Of a stretch of 37,703 nucleotides of DNA, positions 24,218 through 32,561 are shown in pieces; position 1 is the stretch's first letter, and each line of letters starts with the position of its first letter. Below the pieces are notes generated by a model. The model saw only the letters and a program-made list of their open reading frames with translations, was not told the origin of the DNA and did no database searches. The stretch comes from Myxococcales bacterium (GTDB lineage Bacteria; Myxococcota_A; UBA9042). The translations under genes and the position numbers were made by a program. The DNA is taken from contig CANMNA010000015.1 in assembly GCA_947499075.1 (NCBI GenBank), forward strand, positions 1-37,703, written 5' to 3'.

Positions 24218-25045
24218 CTACCTGGAGAACTTGTAGTGAACGGAAGGCGGAAGCCAAATGCCAAGCTGAACCCCTGCGAACAGGTGCTGCAGCAGGCGGT
24301 CTTCGGCGATGAACTTCTCGGGCATCAGCATGTCACGAATCTCAAGAGACATCGTCAACCAGCGCAAGGTGTGGACCCGCAGGCCGAAGCCAATCAAGCC
24401 AAATGGCTTGAGCGCCACGCCGCGGGTCGTCCTGGCGGCGCCACCACCAACCAGAAGGTAGCCATCGACTTGCAACACCGCTAGGCCAAAGCTCGAGAAC
24501 TTGCCAACCAGGGGACTCCACTGGATTTGGCCGTGCCCGCCGGCCTGCAGGGCAGACTTCTCAGGAAACAGACCAAAATCGTTCTCTATCTGATGAAACT
24601 GATCGCTTGTCGCACCCTTCCACTTTGACGCACCGGCGCCGACCGCAAAGTGCTCGGACAGGTGCACAAGCAGCGTCACATCGCCTGCGTAGTGCTTGAC
24701 CATCGGATCGGCCATCGACACGCCGCCACCGAGATTGAGTTCAACGCGCCCACTCTTGAGCAAATAGCGCTGCTGGAACACCCGCACGGACTTTTGCAGG
24801 TCAGCTTCGCCCTGTTCCGCAAGCTCGCGCGTCAATGCTGAGCGCCTGCCGGCATCGACGTCTTCGCCAGCGACCACCGCCTTGGCTTCCGCCGCTGGTT
24901 CGTCCGGCGACGCCTCTGCCTGGGCATACGCAACGCCCACTGGCGCTAGGGTGAACGCGGCCGACGCTGTGGCGGCGATGACCGCAAGCTGGCGCAGCCA
25001 AGACGGCAGCGTCAACGGTAGCCAACTTGGGTCGCGGGACTCCAC
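24218..25045 (-). CDS. Outer-membrane beta-barrel protein (myxobacterial type), first of a pair
   Basis: The start is GTG 25045 with AGGAG 6 nt upstream. The 275-residue product has a signal peptide (LAVIAATASAAFTLAPVGVA) and an acidic linker. A segment QKSVRVFQQRYLLKSGRVEL follows, typical of the same myxobacterial barrel family (V.Q.R...K.GR.EL). Then come strands such as YAGDVTLLVHLSEHFAVGAG and a C-terminal HLFAGVQLGIWLPPSVHYKF. It precedes the second barrel gene by 3 bp. Both resemble the paired GltA/GltB-type genes of gliding myxobacteria, but nothing else of that machinery is here. Confidence 0.75.
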   Translation of the reverse strand: MESRDPSWLPLTLPSWLRQLAVIAATASAAFTLAPVGVAYAQAEASPDEPAAEAKAVVAGEDVDAGRRSALTRELAEQGEADLQKSVRVFQQRYLLKSGRVELNLGGGVSMADPMVKHYAGDVTLLVHLSEHFAVGAGASKWKGATSDQFHQIENDFGLFPEKSALQAGGHGQIQWSPLVGKFSSFGLAVLQVDGYLLVGGGAARTTRGVALKPFGLIGFGLRVHTLRWLTMSLEIRDMLMPEKFIAEDRLLQHLFAGVQLGIWLPPSVHYKFSR

Positions 25046-25131
25046 TCTTGCTCCTGACGGCGCCTGGCGAAGCCGAGCGCGGGCGCGATGCTATACAGGT
25101 TCCGGATCGCCTGCAACTTGGCCGTGGCCAG

Positions 25132-26022
25132 CTACCCGCCATCCCCCTCGCTGCCGCGGTGGGTATCGACGTACTGGAGCAATGATGTCCAGATACGTGG
25201 CGTCTTGCGCGCCCAATTCAGGTTGGCCAACAGATAGCCGGTCACGTCGCCGGCATCGAAGCGATCACCCTCAAACAGGTAACCCAACAGACCTTCGGCT
25301 TGAATCATGGCGGCCAAAGCGTCCGTGAGTTGGATCTCGTCGCCACGACCTGGGTTCGTCCGCGTGAGCCAGTCAAACACCGACGGGTCGAGCACGTACC
25401 GACCAACCACCGCGAGCGTCGAGGGCGCGTCTTCCACTGCCGGCTTCTCGATGAGAGACTTGATGTCGACTACCCGAGGATCATGAAGGTCCGCGCTGCC
25501 AGCGGCAATACCATAGCTGCTGGTCTCCGCGCGCGGTACGTTCATCAGCGCCACTACACTTTTACCAGTCCGCTCATAGAGGTCAATGAGTTGCCTGGCA
25601 CATGGCCGTTTGGCGTCGACCAAGTCGTCCGGCAGGAACACCGCGAAGGGCTCGTTGCCAACCAGGTGCCGTGCGCACGAAATCGCGTGACCCAAGCCAA
25701 GCGGACGCTGCTGTCGCACCGAGGAGATCTTGACCATTTGTGACGGTCGAAGTACTTCGCGCAGCAAGGCCTCCTTGCCTGCCCGGCGCAAAATCTCTTC
25801 CAACTGTGGGTGTGCGTCAAAATGGTCCACAATTTCAGTCTTGCCGCGCCCGGTAACGAGAATGACCTCCTCGATGCCGCTGTCCGCGGCCTCCTCAATG
25901 ATCAACTGAATCGACGGCTTGTTGACGATCGGCAGCATCTCCTTAGCGACGGCTTTGGTCGCTGGTAGAAATCGCGTACCCATGCCAGCTGCGGGAATAA
26001 CTGCTTTGCGGACTCTTTGCAC
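25132..26022 (-). CDS. galU: UTP-glucose-1-phosphate uridylyltransferase
   Basis: I place the start at GTG 26022 because GAGG lies 6 nt upstream and the protein then begins VQRVRKAVIPAAGMGTRFLP, as usual; a TTG at 26088 would add 22 residues. The 296-residue product has the nucleotidyltransferase signature GMGTRFLPATKAVAKEMLPI, then VTGRGKTEIVDHFD, LGLGHAISCA, FAVFLPDDLVDA and EIQLTDALAAM. It makes UDP-glucose for polysaccharide and envelope synthesis. Gene length is normal. It is divergent from tetR. Confidence 0.96.
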   Translation of the reverse strand: MQRVRKAVIPAAGMGTRFLPATKAVAKEMLPIVNKPSIQLIIEEAADSGIEEVILVTGRGKTEIVDHFDAHPQLEEILRRAGKEALLREVLRPSQMVKISSVRQQRPLGLGHAISCARHLVGNEPFAVFLPDDLVDAKRPCARQLIDLYERTGKSVVALMNVPRAETSSYGIAAGSADLHDPRVVDIKSLIEKPAVEDAPSTLAVVGRYVLDPSVFDWLTRTNPGRGDEIQLTDALAAMIQAEGLLGYLFEGDRFDAGDVTGYLLANLNWARKTPRIWTSLLQYVDTHRGSEGDGG

Positions 26023-26189
26023 TACAACCTCTGTGACAGGTGTGGCCACCGTCGCCCGATTGTCGCTGAGGTCCGCCGGTTCGTCCAATCATCTGGAGCG
26101 GTGAAGGCGCACCCGTGCAAGATTTGCAGCGACGGCGTCGATAACGGTAAAAAATCATGATGCTGAACAAACGGTGCGTCCATGTTTAA

Positions 26190-26203
26190 CTACTCACAAG
26201 TAG
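26190..26203. promoter_or_regulatory. Palindrome A, candidate TetR operator
   Basis: CTACT-CACA-AGTAG is a 14-bp palindrome (5-bp arms) in the galU-tetR intergenic region. The same arms recur at 26251-26264, with 61 bp between centres. Confidence 0.55.
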
Positions 26204-26250
26204 GGAAGCTTAAAACGATGCAGAGAGCTCATTGGCTCGGTTGACTTTGA

Positions 26251-26264
26251 CTACTGTAGAGTAG
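26251..26264. promoter_or_regulatory. Palindrome B, candidate TetR operator
   Basis: CTACT-GTAG-AGTAG has the same arms and spacing as palindrome A and lies about 40 bp before the tetR ATG, just behind a TTGACT hexamer (26241-26246) that could serve as a -35 element. This position would allow autoregulation of the tetR-diiron unit. Confidence 0.58.
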
Positions 26265-26303
26265 ACACTGAACCCTCATCGGCACGCAGCCGTACGGTGT
26301 CCC

Positions 26304-26966
26304 ATGATCACAAGCTCGCTCGACCCGGCCGATGCGCAAAGCCTAGGTTCGGGACTTGATATCCGAATCCAGATCCTGCTTGCGGCCGAACAGGAGTTTG
26401 CCGCGCAAGGATTCGCTGCGGCGCGCTTGGAGGACATTGCGGCAAATGTAGGCATGCGCCGGCCGTCGCTGCTGTACCACTTTCGCTCCAAAGAGCAGCT
26501 GTATTCGGCGGTTATGGCGCAGGCGTTCGGCGCGGTCAGTGCGCTCTTGGACGAAGTGCTCAACACGCCAGGCGTCGAGCTTGCCGCACGAATTGAGGCT
26601 ATGGTCGCTCAGGTTCACCTGTTTTTGCGCAATCGGGAGGGAGTCGCGCGGCTGCTCTTGCGCGATCTGCTCGATGGTCGCGGTCCGACCCGGGTGCTGG
26701 TCATGGCCGAAATCGTGCCGCTGTTGATGCGCACGGAGCGGTTCCTGCGCACGCAGCACAAGTTCATGCGCCCAGACGTGCAACTGCGACCAGCGCTGAT
26801 GATGATTGTGTCCGATGCTCTGGTGCGCGCCGGCGCCGGCCCGATGGCAGACCTGCTGTGGGGCGAAGCGCATCCAGCGGGACTTTTGGCCCGGCAGCTA
26901 CTGCTCGCCAACCCAGGCGCGCTGAGTCTGCCCACGACGCTGCATCCAGCTACGCAAGTGAGGTAG
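26304..26966 (+). CDS. TetR/AcrR family transcription regulator
   Basis: The 220-residue product has the TetR helix-turn-helix (ILLAAEQEFAAQGFAAARLE, DIAANVGMRRPSLLYHFRSK, EQLYSAVM) at about residues 22-70, followed by a helical ligand-binding domain (VHLFLRNREGVARLLLRDLL). Such regulators are usually repressors released by a small ligand. It lies 3 bp before the diiron-protein gene on the same strand, so it probably controls that gene and itself through the two CTACT-N4-AGTAG palindromes upstream. Fatty-acid or lipid-related ligands are common in TetR proteins of this type, but nothing in the sequence decides this. Confidence 0.92.
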   Translation: MITSSLDPADAQSLGSGLDIRIQILLAAEQEFAAQGFAAARLEDIAANVGMRRPSLLYHFRSKEQLYSAVMAQAFGAVSALLDEVLNTPGVELAARIEAMVAQVHLFLRNREGVARLLLRDLLDGRGPTRVLVMAEIVPLLMRTERFLRTQHKFMRPDVQLRPALMMIVSDALVRAGAGPMADLLWGEAHPAGLLARQLLLANPGALSLPTTLHPATQVR

Positions 26967-26969
26967 GTC

Positions 26970-28133
26970 GTGCTCGGTGACACGTTGGTGGCGCGGCTGT
27001 CTGAGTCCCGCGATACTTTTGCAGAAGTTGCCAAATCTAGGAATTTGCGGGTGATAGCATCGCTGTTGCGCCCGGCGGTGCGCGGGTACGTGCTGCAGCG
27101 GGGCAAGCAACCAGATGGTCGCACTGACATCGACTGCGCGGCGCCTGCCCACTTTGACTGGAAGTACCGCCGCGATCGCGAAGACTTGGCGCGCCTGTAT
27201 ACGCAAGCCAAGCAATCTCAGTGGGACGCCGACGTGGTGCTCGACTGGACGACCCCGGTCGTGCTCGACGACCCCAATCGGCCCCTCATCGATCCAGCGC
27301 TGTTTCCGTTGGCCAACTACCCGCCGTTCCAGCGCCTGACGCCGGCCGAAAAGACGCGTCAATACACGGCATTGGTCAGTTGGCTGCTCAGCCAGTTTCT
27401 GCATGGCGAGCAGGGTGCCCTTTTCGCGGCCTGCCAAGTGACGCAAGCGGTGGGTTGGCTCGATGGCAAGCTCTACGGCGCTACCCAGGCGATGGATGAG
27501 GGTCGGCACATCGAAGTTTTTCACCGCTACATCGATCAGAAACTGCACAATCTTTATGAAGTCAACGATAACCTGTACACGGTGATCGATGCCCTGATGA
27601 CCGATGCGCGCTGGGACATGAAGTTTCTCGGCATGCAAATCCTCATCGAGGGCTTGGCTTTGGGTGCCTTTGGTGCCTTGCGCGGGGTGACGCCTGAGCC
27701 ATTGCTGCGCAAGATGCTGGAATACGTCATGCGCGACGAAGCGCGGCACGTCGCGTTCGGCGTGCTGGCTCTTCAGCGCCACTACAAATACGAGCTGCAG
27801 GCGCAAGAACTGCGCGAGCGAGAGGACTGGTGCTTTGAGATGTGTGTGCTGCTGCGCAACCGCTTTCTTGCCCACGAAGTCTATGACGAATTCTGGGCGC
27901 ACAAGATGAGTCGTTCCGAATGGAACTCGCTGGCCATGTCTGCGCCGTTCATGCAGATTTTTCGACGGCGCATGTTCAAGCGGATTGTGCCCAACCTCAA
28001 GCGCATCGGGCTGCTGAGCGATCGCATTCGTCCTGCGTATGCCGAATACGGGCTCTTGGACTTTGAACACGAAAAGGCCGCGCCAGAGCTGACGGGCGAC
28101 GACCTTGTGCGCGACTCAGAGCATCCGGGCTGA
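26970..28133 (+). CDS. Ferritin-like diiron-carboxylate protein, probable oxygenase or oxidase
   Basis: The 387-residue product shows all six ligands of a four-helix diiron centre: E147 in FLHGEQGAL, E177 and H180 in DEGRH, E227 in LIEGLALGAF, and E257 and H260 in DEARH. This ExxH pair pattern is shared by ribonucleotide reductase R2, soluble desaturases and AurF-like N-oxygenases. It should activate O2 to oxidise an unknown substrate. There is no signal peptide. The gene starts with GTG 26970, 3 bp after tetR, and the two likely form one operon. Similar tetR-diiron pairs occur in other bacteria. I cannot choose between hydroxylase, desaturase and N-oxygenase. Confidence 0.85.
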   Translation: MLGDTLVARLSESRDTFAEVAKSRNLRVIASLLRPAVRGYVLQRGKQPDGRTDIDCAAPAHFDWKYRRDREDLARLYTQAKQSQWDADVVLDWTTPVVLDDPNRPLIDPALFPLANYPPFQRLTPAEKTRQYTALVSWLLSQFLHGEQGALFAACQVTQAVGWLDGKLYGATQAMDEGRHIEVFHRYIDQKLHNLYEVNDNLYTVIDALMTDARWDMKFLGMQILIEGLALGAFGALRGVTPEPLLRKMLEYVMRDEARHVAFGVLALQRHYKYELQAQELREREDWCFEMCVLLRNRFLAHEVYDEFWAHKMSRSEWNSLAMSAPFMQIFRRRMFKRIVPNLKRIGLLSDRIRPAYAEYGLLDFEHEKAAPELTGDDLVRDSEHPG

Positions 28134-28140
28134 GGTCAGG

Positions 28141-28971
28141 CTAGCGGGCTCCGGTTGGCGTAGGCTGCGCTGGCACTGTGGTCGGATCGACTTTGGGTGC
28201 CACGGCTGCCACAGGGTTGACGACACCGTCACGGTACTCTTCGAAAGTGTCGCGCTTGCTCGCCTTCTCTGCTTGCTCGCAGGCCATGCGCCCCAACGTC
28301 GCGCCCAGATTGTCCTTGTCTTTGCAGGCTTCGGCCAAAAGCGGCTTGGCGTGCTCCGTATCACCGACCAACCGGGTCAATTCACCAAGCAAGTAGACCC
28401 ACTCCAGCCTTGTCCGCTGGGTCCGCGGTGGATCATCGCGTAGGGCCTGAGCCAACAACGCAATGACTTCCTTGCGAATCGCCATCACTTCACGCTCGAC
28501 AATGGTGTCGCTGCCACCGTGAGGGCGCCGCCGCTTCTGGACGTACGTCGCGAACAGATTGGCGCCAATCATCTCGCGCAAGGGCGCATTGCGTCGCCGC
28601 AACAGCTGCAAGTGGTGGCGGTAGGTCCACACGGGATCTTCTGCCGCGCGGCGAGCGGTTTGGGTCAGGCTGCCACGCACGAAGGACTCGGTCGCTGGGT
28701 CTACCGGTCTGCTGAAGTCACCCACCCATGCCGCATAGCCACACTTGGGGCACGCCACGACCAAGTTGGTGTAGGCCTGCGTCGGGATCTCCAAGTCCGT
28801 GTACATGCGCGGCGCCGACTTGCCATCGCTGCCAACCGGCAACGTGGTCGTCCGGTCGAGCGGGCACACATAGGTTTCCCGCTCTTCGGTGTCTGCGGCG
28901 CGGACACTGTTGCCTATCCAAGCCGTCAACGCGATCGCCACCGTCGTCCAAAATCTCGTTGCGCAGGGCAT
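28141..28971 (-). CDS. Exported protein with DUF2225-like cysteine domain
   Basis: The start is ATG 28971 with GGGAG upstream. The 276-residue product has a signal peptide (WTTVAIALTAWIGNSVRAAD) and then a Cys-containing region (YVCPLDR ... VVACPKCGYAAWVGDF) like DUF2225, which normally pairs CP.C metal-binding motifs with a helical repeat C-terminus. The C-terminal half (VWTYRHHLQLLRRRNAPLRE; LEWVYLLGELTRLVGDTEHA) looks like TPR-type helices. Location should be periplasmic or outer-membrane associated. It is convergent with the diiron gene with a 7-bp gap. Function unknown. Confidence 0.75.
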   Translation of the reverse strand: MPCATRFWTTVAIALTAWIGNSVRAADTEERETYVCPLDRTTTLPVGSDGKSAPRMYTDLEIPTQAYTNLVVACPKCGYAAWVGDFSRPVDPATESFVRGSLTQTARRAAEDPVWTYRHHLQLLRRRNAPLREMIGANLFATYVQKRRRPHGGSDTIVEREVMAIRKEVIALLAQALRDDPPRTQRTRLEWVYLLGELTRLVGDTEHAKPLLAEACKDKDNLGATLGRMACEQAEKASKRDTFEEYRDGVVNPVAAVAPKVDPTTVPAQPTPTGAR

Positions 28972-29035
28972 GACACACTCCCGCGGTCAGGGTACGACTG
29001 CGCGGCGCCATTGCAAGAAGTTGGCCAGCCGCAAT

Positions 29036-29485
29036 TCAGGCCGGCGACAACACCTGGATCACCTGCCGCGCCGTGCCTAGAGTCGTTATCTGCAGCCAAA
29101 TCGTGTGTCGCGGTAGCCAATCTGCGGCGAGCAAGGGCCACTCGACGGCAACGATCGCTTCGGGATCATGCAGCAGGTCACCTAGCCCGGCGGCCTCTGC
29201 CTCTTGCTTCGAGCCCAAGCGGTAAAGATCGGCGTGAATCAAGGGTACTTCTCCGCCCTTGTAGTGATGCACCAGCGCAAACGTCGGGCTGACGACCGAC
29301 TCCGTGTCGATGCCGAGCCCATCAGCAAGCCCCTGAATTAGCGTAGTTTTACCGGCGCCCAACGGGCCAATCAAGGCCAGCGCATCGCCAGGGCCCAGTT
29401 GCCGTGCTAGGTATCGCCCAAGGCGGTGCATGGCTTCGCCGTCGGCAATAGGCTCTGTGGGCAAGTCTAGCAGGCCTACCATCAC
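29036..29485 (-). CDS. tsaE: tRNA threonylcarbamoyladenosine biosynthesis ATPase TsaE
   Basis: The 149-residue product has a Walker A motif GPLGAGKTT at about residues 40-48, the family segments VVSPTFALVHHY and LIHADLYRLGS, and VEWP. TsaE works with TsaB and TsaD to form t6A37 on ANN-decoding tRNAs. GTG 29485 and ATG 29482 are adjacent possible starts; both overlap the greA stop (TGA at 29484-29482), so translation is coupled. Length is normal. Confidence 0.94.
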   Translation of the reverse strand: MMVGLLDLPTEPIADGEAMHRLGRYLARQLGPGDALALIGPLGAGKTTLIQGLADGLGIDTESVVSPTFALVHHYKGGEVPLIHADLYRLGSKQEAEAAGLGDLLHDPEAIVAVEWPLLAADWLPRHTIWLQITTLGTARQVIQVLSPA

Positions 29486-29955
29486 AGAAACTCCACTTTC
29501 TCAATAAAATAGGTGCGCTTGCCTTTAGGTGCGGCGATCGAGACCTCGTCGCCTTCCTCCTTGCCCAAGACGCCGCGTGCGGTCGGGGCGTGCATCGAGA
29601 CCAAGCCCGCCGCGAGGTTGGCCTCAAGATCACTTACGATTTGAAACCGCTGGGTCACGTTGGTGTCGACGTCAACCAAAGTAACAGTCGCCCCAAACGT
29701 CACCCGAGATCCGCGCAGCTTGGCAGGATCGATGATCTCTGCGTCGGCGAGCGCCGTCTCCAGGTGCTGCATCTGTCCGGCGATGAAGCTTTGACGCTCC
29801 TTGGCGGCGTGATACTCGGCATTTTCCTTCAAGTCGCCGTGAGCGCGGGCGTCCTCAATGTCGCGCACGTTCTGCGGGCGATCGACTTCGCGCAGTTGCT
29901 TGAGTTGTTCGTGCAACCGGGCGTGGCCGCGCGGCGTTATCGGCATCGGTGGCAT
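29482..29955 (-). CDS. greA: Transcription elongation factor GreA
   Basis: The 157-residue product has the N-terminal coiled-coil domain (ITPRGHARLHEQLKQLREVD, NVRDIEDARAHGDLKENAEY) with the acidic DLKENAEY tip, and the C-terminal FKBP-like domain (FGATVTLVDV ... GVLGKEEGDEVSIAAPKGKR). It rescues backtracked RNA polymerase by promoting transcript cleavage. ATG 29955 is preceded by AGGGGA. It lies between the HEAT-like gene and tsaE on the same strand. Confidence 0.96.
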   Translation of the reverse strand: MPPMPITPRGHARLHEQLKQLREVDRPQNVRDIEDARAHGDLKENAEYHAAKERQSFIAGQMQHLETALADAEIIDPAKLRGSRVTFGATVTLVDVDTNVTQRFQIVSDLEANLAAGLVSMHAPTARGVLGKEEGDEVSIAAPKGKRTYFIEKVEFL

Positions 29956-29981
29956 GGGGTCCCCTAGTAAATAGCCAATGA

Positions 29982-30707
29982 TTAAGCGCGCACGAGCGTG
30001 CCTTCGCCGCCAAATGTGTAGCTCGGCGGCATCACCGAAGCGATCTCAGCTTGCCACCGCGCCAGCGGCACTTGGTGCTCCAAGGCTAACTCGTAGGCGA
30101 GCGCCTTGACGCGTTGACTCTCGGCCGGATCGATCATCCGTGCCGCAAAGTAGCCAGCGACCTGATCGGCAGGATAGCCTGACAAGCCGTCAAGCGCATA
30201 GAACCGAATTTCGTTGGATCGCGACTCCAGCAAGGCCACCAGAGCGTCCCGGACCTTGTCGTGCTGAAAATCGCGAAGATTGCTTACGATTTCGCGCAAC
30301 CGATCCAAGCCCTCGTGGTACCCGGGATCACAATCGCCAATAGCATCAAGCAGCGCTGCGACTGCTGCCTCTTCGCCAGCCAAGTCGCGCAAGGCCCGCA
30401 AAGGAAAGTAGATCGCGTTTTTGGTAGCGATGAACTTCTCCAGCGACGGCCGGGCACCATCGCCCCACTTGGCAATCTGGGTGTAGCAGTACTGCTTCTC
30501 TTCCTCATCGACGGTAGGACCGCTGACCCGCAGCGCGAATCGCTCCAGCATTGCCTCGAGCGCCAGAGAGGTGCCGATCTTGACCAGTTCGTCGATCGCT
30601 TCATAGCGCTCATGGCTCTGCCGGTACTGATCCATCAAGCGCCGCTTGATCTTGTCGATCGGCTTGTGCGGGTCGCCATTGCTCGTAAAAAAGTCCAAAA
30701 AGCCCAT
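29982..30707 (-). CDS. HEAT-repeat-like protein, function unknown
   Basis: ATG 30707 is preceded by AAGGGC at a good distance; a slightly longer GTG start exists at 30728. The 241-residue product is helical with repeats such as YEAIDELVKIGTSLALEAML, YFPLRALRDLAGEEAAVAAL and DALVALLESRSNEIRFYALD, which fits HEAT or Armadillo repeats used for protein binding. No signal peptide or catalytic motif is seen. It is 27 bp upstream of greA on the same strand and probably co-transcribed with greA and tsaE. Confidence 0.8.
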   Translation of the reverse strand: MGFLDFFTSNGDPHKPIDKIKRRLMDQYRQSHERYEAIDELVKIGTSLALEAMLERFALRVSGPTVDEEEKQYCYTQIAKWGDGARPSLEKFIATKNAIYFPLRALRDLAGEEAAVAALLDAIGDCDPGYHEGLDRLREIVSNLRDFQHDKVRDALVALLESRSNEIRFYALDGLSGYPADQVAGYFAARMIDPAESQRVKALAYELALEHQVPLARWQAEIASVMPPSYTFGGEGTLVRA

Positions 30708-30824
30708 TAGTTTGCCCTTGTGTCGCACTAAAGCAGGTCGATCCGACCTGCAAGCAGCCCGGATCGCCGGCCAGTATAGGCTGCGTTTGCTGGGGCGGCC
30801 ACTTCGCTGGGTCGATGTCTCGCC

Positions 30825-32126
30825 CTACACGTCACTACGGCCTGAGCGGTTGCGCAGGACGATCGCTGCAACACAACCAAATGCAACTAAGGCAGAAATT
30901 AGCAGCGCGGTCACCACTGGCGCGATGCTACGGCCGTAGGCTTGGTACATCTTGCCGATGAGCACTTCTTGCACAACTGAGCCGATCGAGCCGATGCCCG
31001 AAATGATACCAGCAGCGCGAATTGCGCCCTGTCGGCCACCGATGTCCATGGCCCCCGCACCTGTGAGCAGGGCATCCGGGCCATACAGGGCAAAGCCGAT
31101 CAGCCCGATGCTCGCGGCGAAAAGCGCCGAGGTGGTGGTGCCATAGGCGGCCATCGCCAAGGTCGCCAGCACCAAGGCTGAGAGCATGACCAGCGACACC
31201 AGCGCGCGGCGGCTACCGAACGCGCGATCGCTGAGCCAACCCGTGACCAACACGCCCGCGACTCCACAGACCGCAAACACTGTGGATACGTAGCCAGCCT
31301 GGTCGGCAGGCAAGCCGAAATTGGCAGACAGGAAGAACGGCGCCCACCCGTCGATGGCGTACCGGATAAACTTCATGCCGAAGTACGCAAACCCAATGAG
31401 CAACACCGTCGTCCACGTCTGGCGTGACCAGCCTGGCTCCGCCCGATCTGCCTCGCCAGCAACCGGTGCATCATCAGCTGGCAAGGCCGGCAAGCCTTTG
31501 TCCTCTGGCCGATTCGCCTGAAAAAGAAACACGACGGCGCCAGTCACCGCCAATGCCAAAGAGCCAGACCAAAAGCCCGCGGCCAGGCCAAATCGGCCCA
31601 GCATCCACGAGGACAACAATGGCGCCACGATGTTGCCGGCCTGAAAACAGGTAGACCACACGCCCATGACGCGGCCACGCTCCTGCCGCGAGAACCAGGT
31701 GGCCATCGTGCCCACCGTGTTGCTCCAACCCGTTGCCTGAGCCAAGCCGTTGATCGCCGACAGTGCCAAAAACGCCGACACCGACGTCGCGCCAGCGAGG
31801 CACAGGTTGCAGACAACCGAGACGCCAATGCCCCAAAGCAGCATTCTTCGCGCGCCAAACCGCGGGCCAATCGATCCGCTGACAAACTGGCCCAACGCAT
31901 ACGCGATCAAGTAGGCCGCGCCAATGTTCCCCAATGTTTCCGGAGAAAACCCGAGCTCCAGCTCCAGCGAGCTCTTGGCGACGTTGAACGGCTTGCGTCC
32001 AAAGTAGAAGCCGGCGTAGCACAACCACGTCGAAGCAAAGATCTGGTAGCGCAACTGACGCATCGGCCCAGAAAGCGGCAGATCCGACGGCGCAGCGGCT
32101 TGGCGCAATTGGGGGACGTTGGACAA
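30825..32126 (-). CDS. MFS transporter, organophosphate antiporter (OPA)-like
   Basis: I choose TTG 32126 because GGAGGT precedes it by 4 nt; a TTG at 32171 adds 15 residues without a visible site. The 433-residue product has about 12 hydrophobic segments and the OPA-family N-terminal pattern IFASTWLCYAGFYFGRKPFN, then AYLIAYALGQFVSGSIGPRF, LAQATGWSNTVGTMATWFSR and QERGRVMGVW. GlpT/UhpT relatives exchange organic phosphates for inorganic phosphate; the substrate here is unknown. Members with this pattern also serve as sensors, but no two-component genes are present. It starts 118 bp upstream of the HEAT-like gene on the same strand. Confidence 0.88.
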   Translation of the reverse strand: MSNVPQLRQAAAPSDLPLSGPMRQLRYQIFASTWLCYAGFYFGRKPFNVAKSSLELELGFSPETLGNIGAAYLIAYALGQFVSGSIGPRFGARRMLLWGIGVSVVCNLCLAGATSVSAFLALSAINGLAQATGWSNTVGTMATWFSRQERGRVMGVWSTCFQAGNIVAPLLSSWMLGRFGLAAGFWSGSLALAVTGAVVFLFQANRPEDKGLPALPADDAPVAGEADRAEPGWSRQTWTTVLLIGFAYFGMKFIRYAIDGWAPFFLSANFGLPADQAGYVSTVFAVCGVAGVLVTGWLSDRAFGSRRALVSLVMLSALVLATLAMAAYGTTTSALFAASIGLIGFALYGPDALLTGAGAMDIGGRQGAIRAAGIISGIGSIGSVVQEVLIGKMYQAYGRSIAPVVTALLISALVAFGCVAAIVLRNRSGRSDV

Positions 32127-32227
32127 ACTGACCTCCACGGCGATGGTGGGCCAAGACCGCAATTGCGGCAAGTTGGCGGGCCGACCTGCCGGTGCTTCAC
32201 CAGTCGCTATGCCCGGGCTGGTAGCCT

Positions 32228-32266
32228 AAAAACGACGAAGGCCAACGGTTATCCCGTCGGCCTTCG
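32228..32266 (-). terminator. Rho-independent terminator of the tRNA-Ala transcript
   Basis: On the minus strand the 13-nt arms at 32266-32254 (CGAAGGCCGACGG) and 32248-32236 (CCGTTGGCCTTCG) pair with one mismatch around a short loop, followed shortly by five T (32232-32228). It faces leftward transcription and lies about 210 nt beyond the tRNA-Ala gene. Confidence 0.8.
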
Positions 32267-32288
32267 CAAGCGCTTTGCCTTACTTCCC

Positions 32289-32388
32289 AGCAGCTTCACC
32301 GCAGCCGCTTCAGCCGCTTCACCGCAGCCGCTTCAGCCGCTTCACCGCTGCCGCTTCACCGCTGCCGCTTCACCGCAGCAGCTTCGCC
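32289..32388. repeat. Minisatellite with mixed 14- and 9-bp units
   Basis: The plus strand reads as 14-bp units (A/T)GC(C/A)GCTTCACCGC interspersed with 9-bp units AGCCGCTTC, in the order 14-9-14-9-14-14-14 followed by a diverged 12-bp unit. Unit lengths are not multiples of three and all frames are soon closed on both strands, so it is not an intact coding repeat. It lies between tRNA-Ala and its terminator and would be transcribed with it. Confidence 0.85.
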
Positions 32389-32476
32389 TCAGCGAGGTCG
32401 CCTCAGCAGCCTCGCCGAAGCAGAAGCGTGTCGCGCTTGGCAGCGGCGGCCATACAGACTCTGGCGCCATTTCGGG

Positions 32477-32549
32477 TGGAGATGACGGGGTTCGAACCCG
32501 TGACCCCCTGAATGCCATTCAGGTACTCTCCCAGCTGAGCTACATCCCC
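32477..32549 (-). tRNA. tRNA-Ala (anticodon GGC)
   Basis: Reading the minus strand, the 73-nt gene has acceptor arms GGGGATG and CATCTCC with the G3-U70 pair that marks alanine tRNAs, D-arm GCTCAGCTGGGAGAGT, anticodon arm CCTGA-ATGGCAT-TCAGG (anticodon GGC) and T-arm ACGGG-TTCGAAC-CCCGT. The discriminator is A; CCA is not encoded (the genome continues CCC). It decodes GCC and GCT codons. Confidence 0.97.
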
Positions 32550-32561
32550 GATTCCGCTCTA

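Noticed and set aside
32289..32388. Intact histone-like coding gene on the minus strand
   Set aside because: Unit lengths of 14 and 9 bp break every frame; only short frames remain. It is kept as a repeat and a possible gene remnant in the findings.
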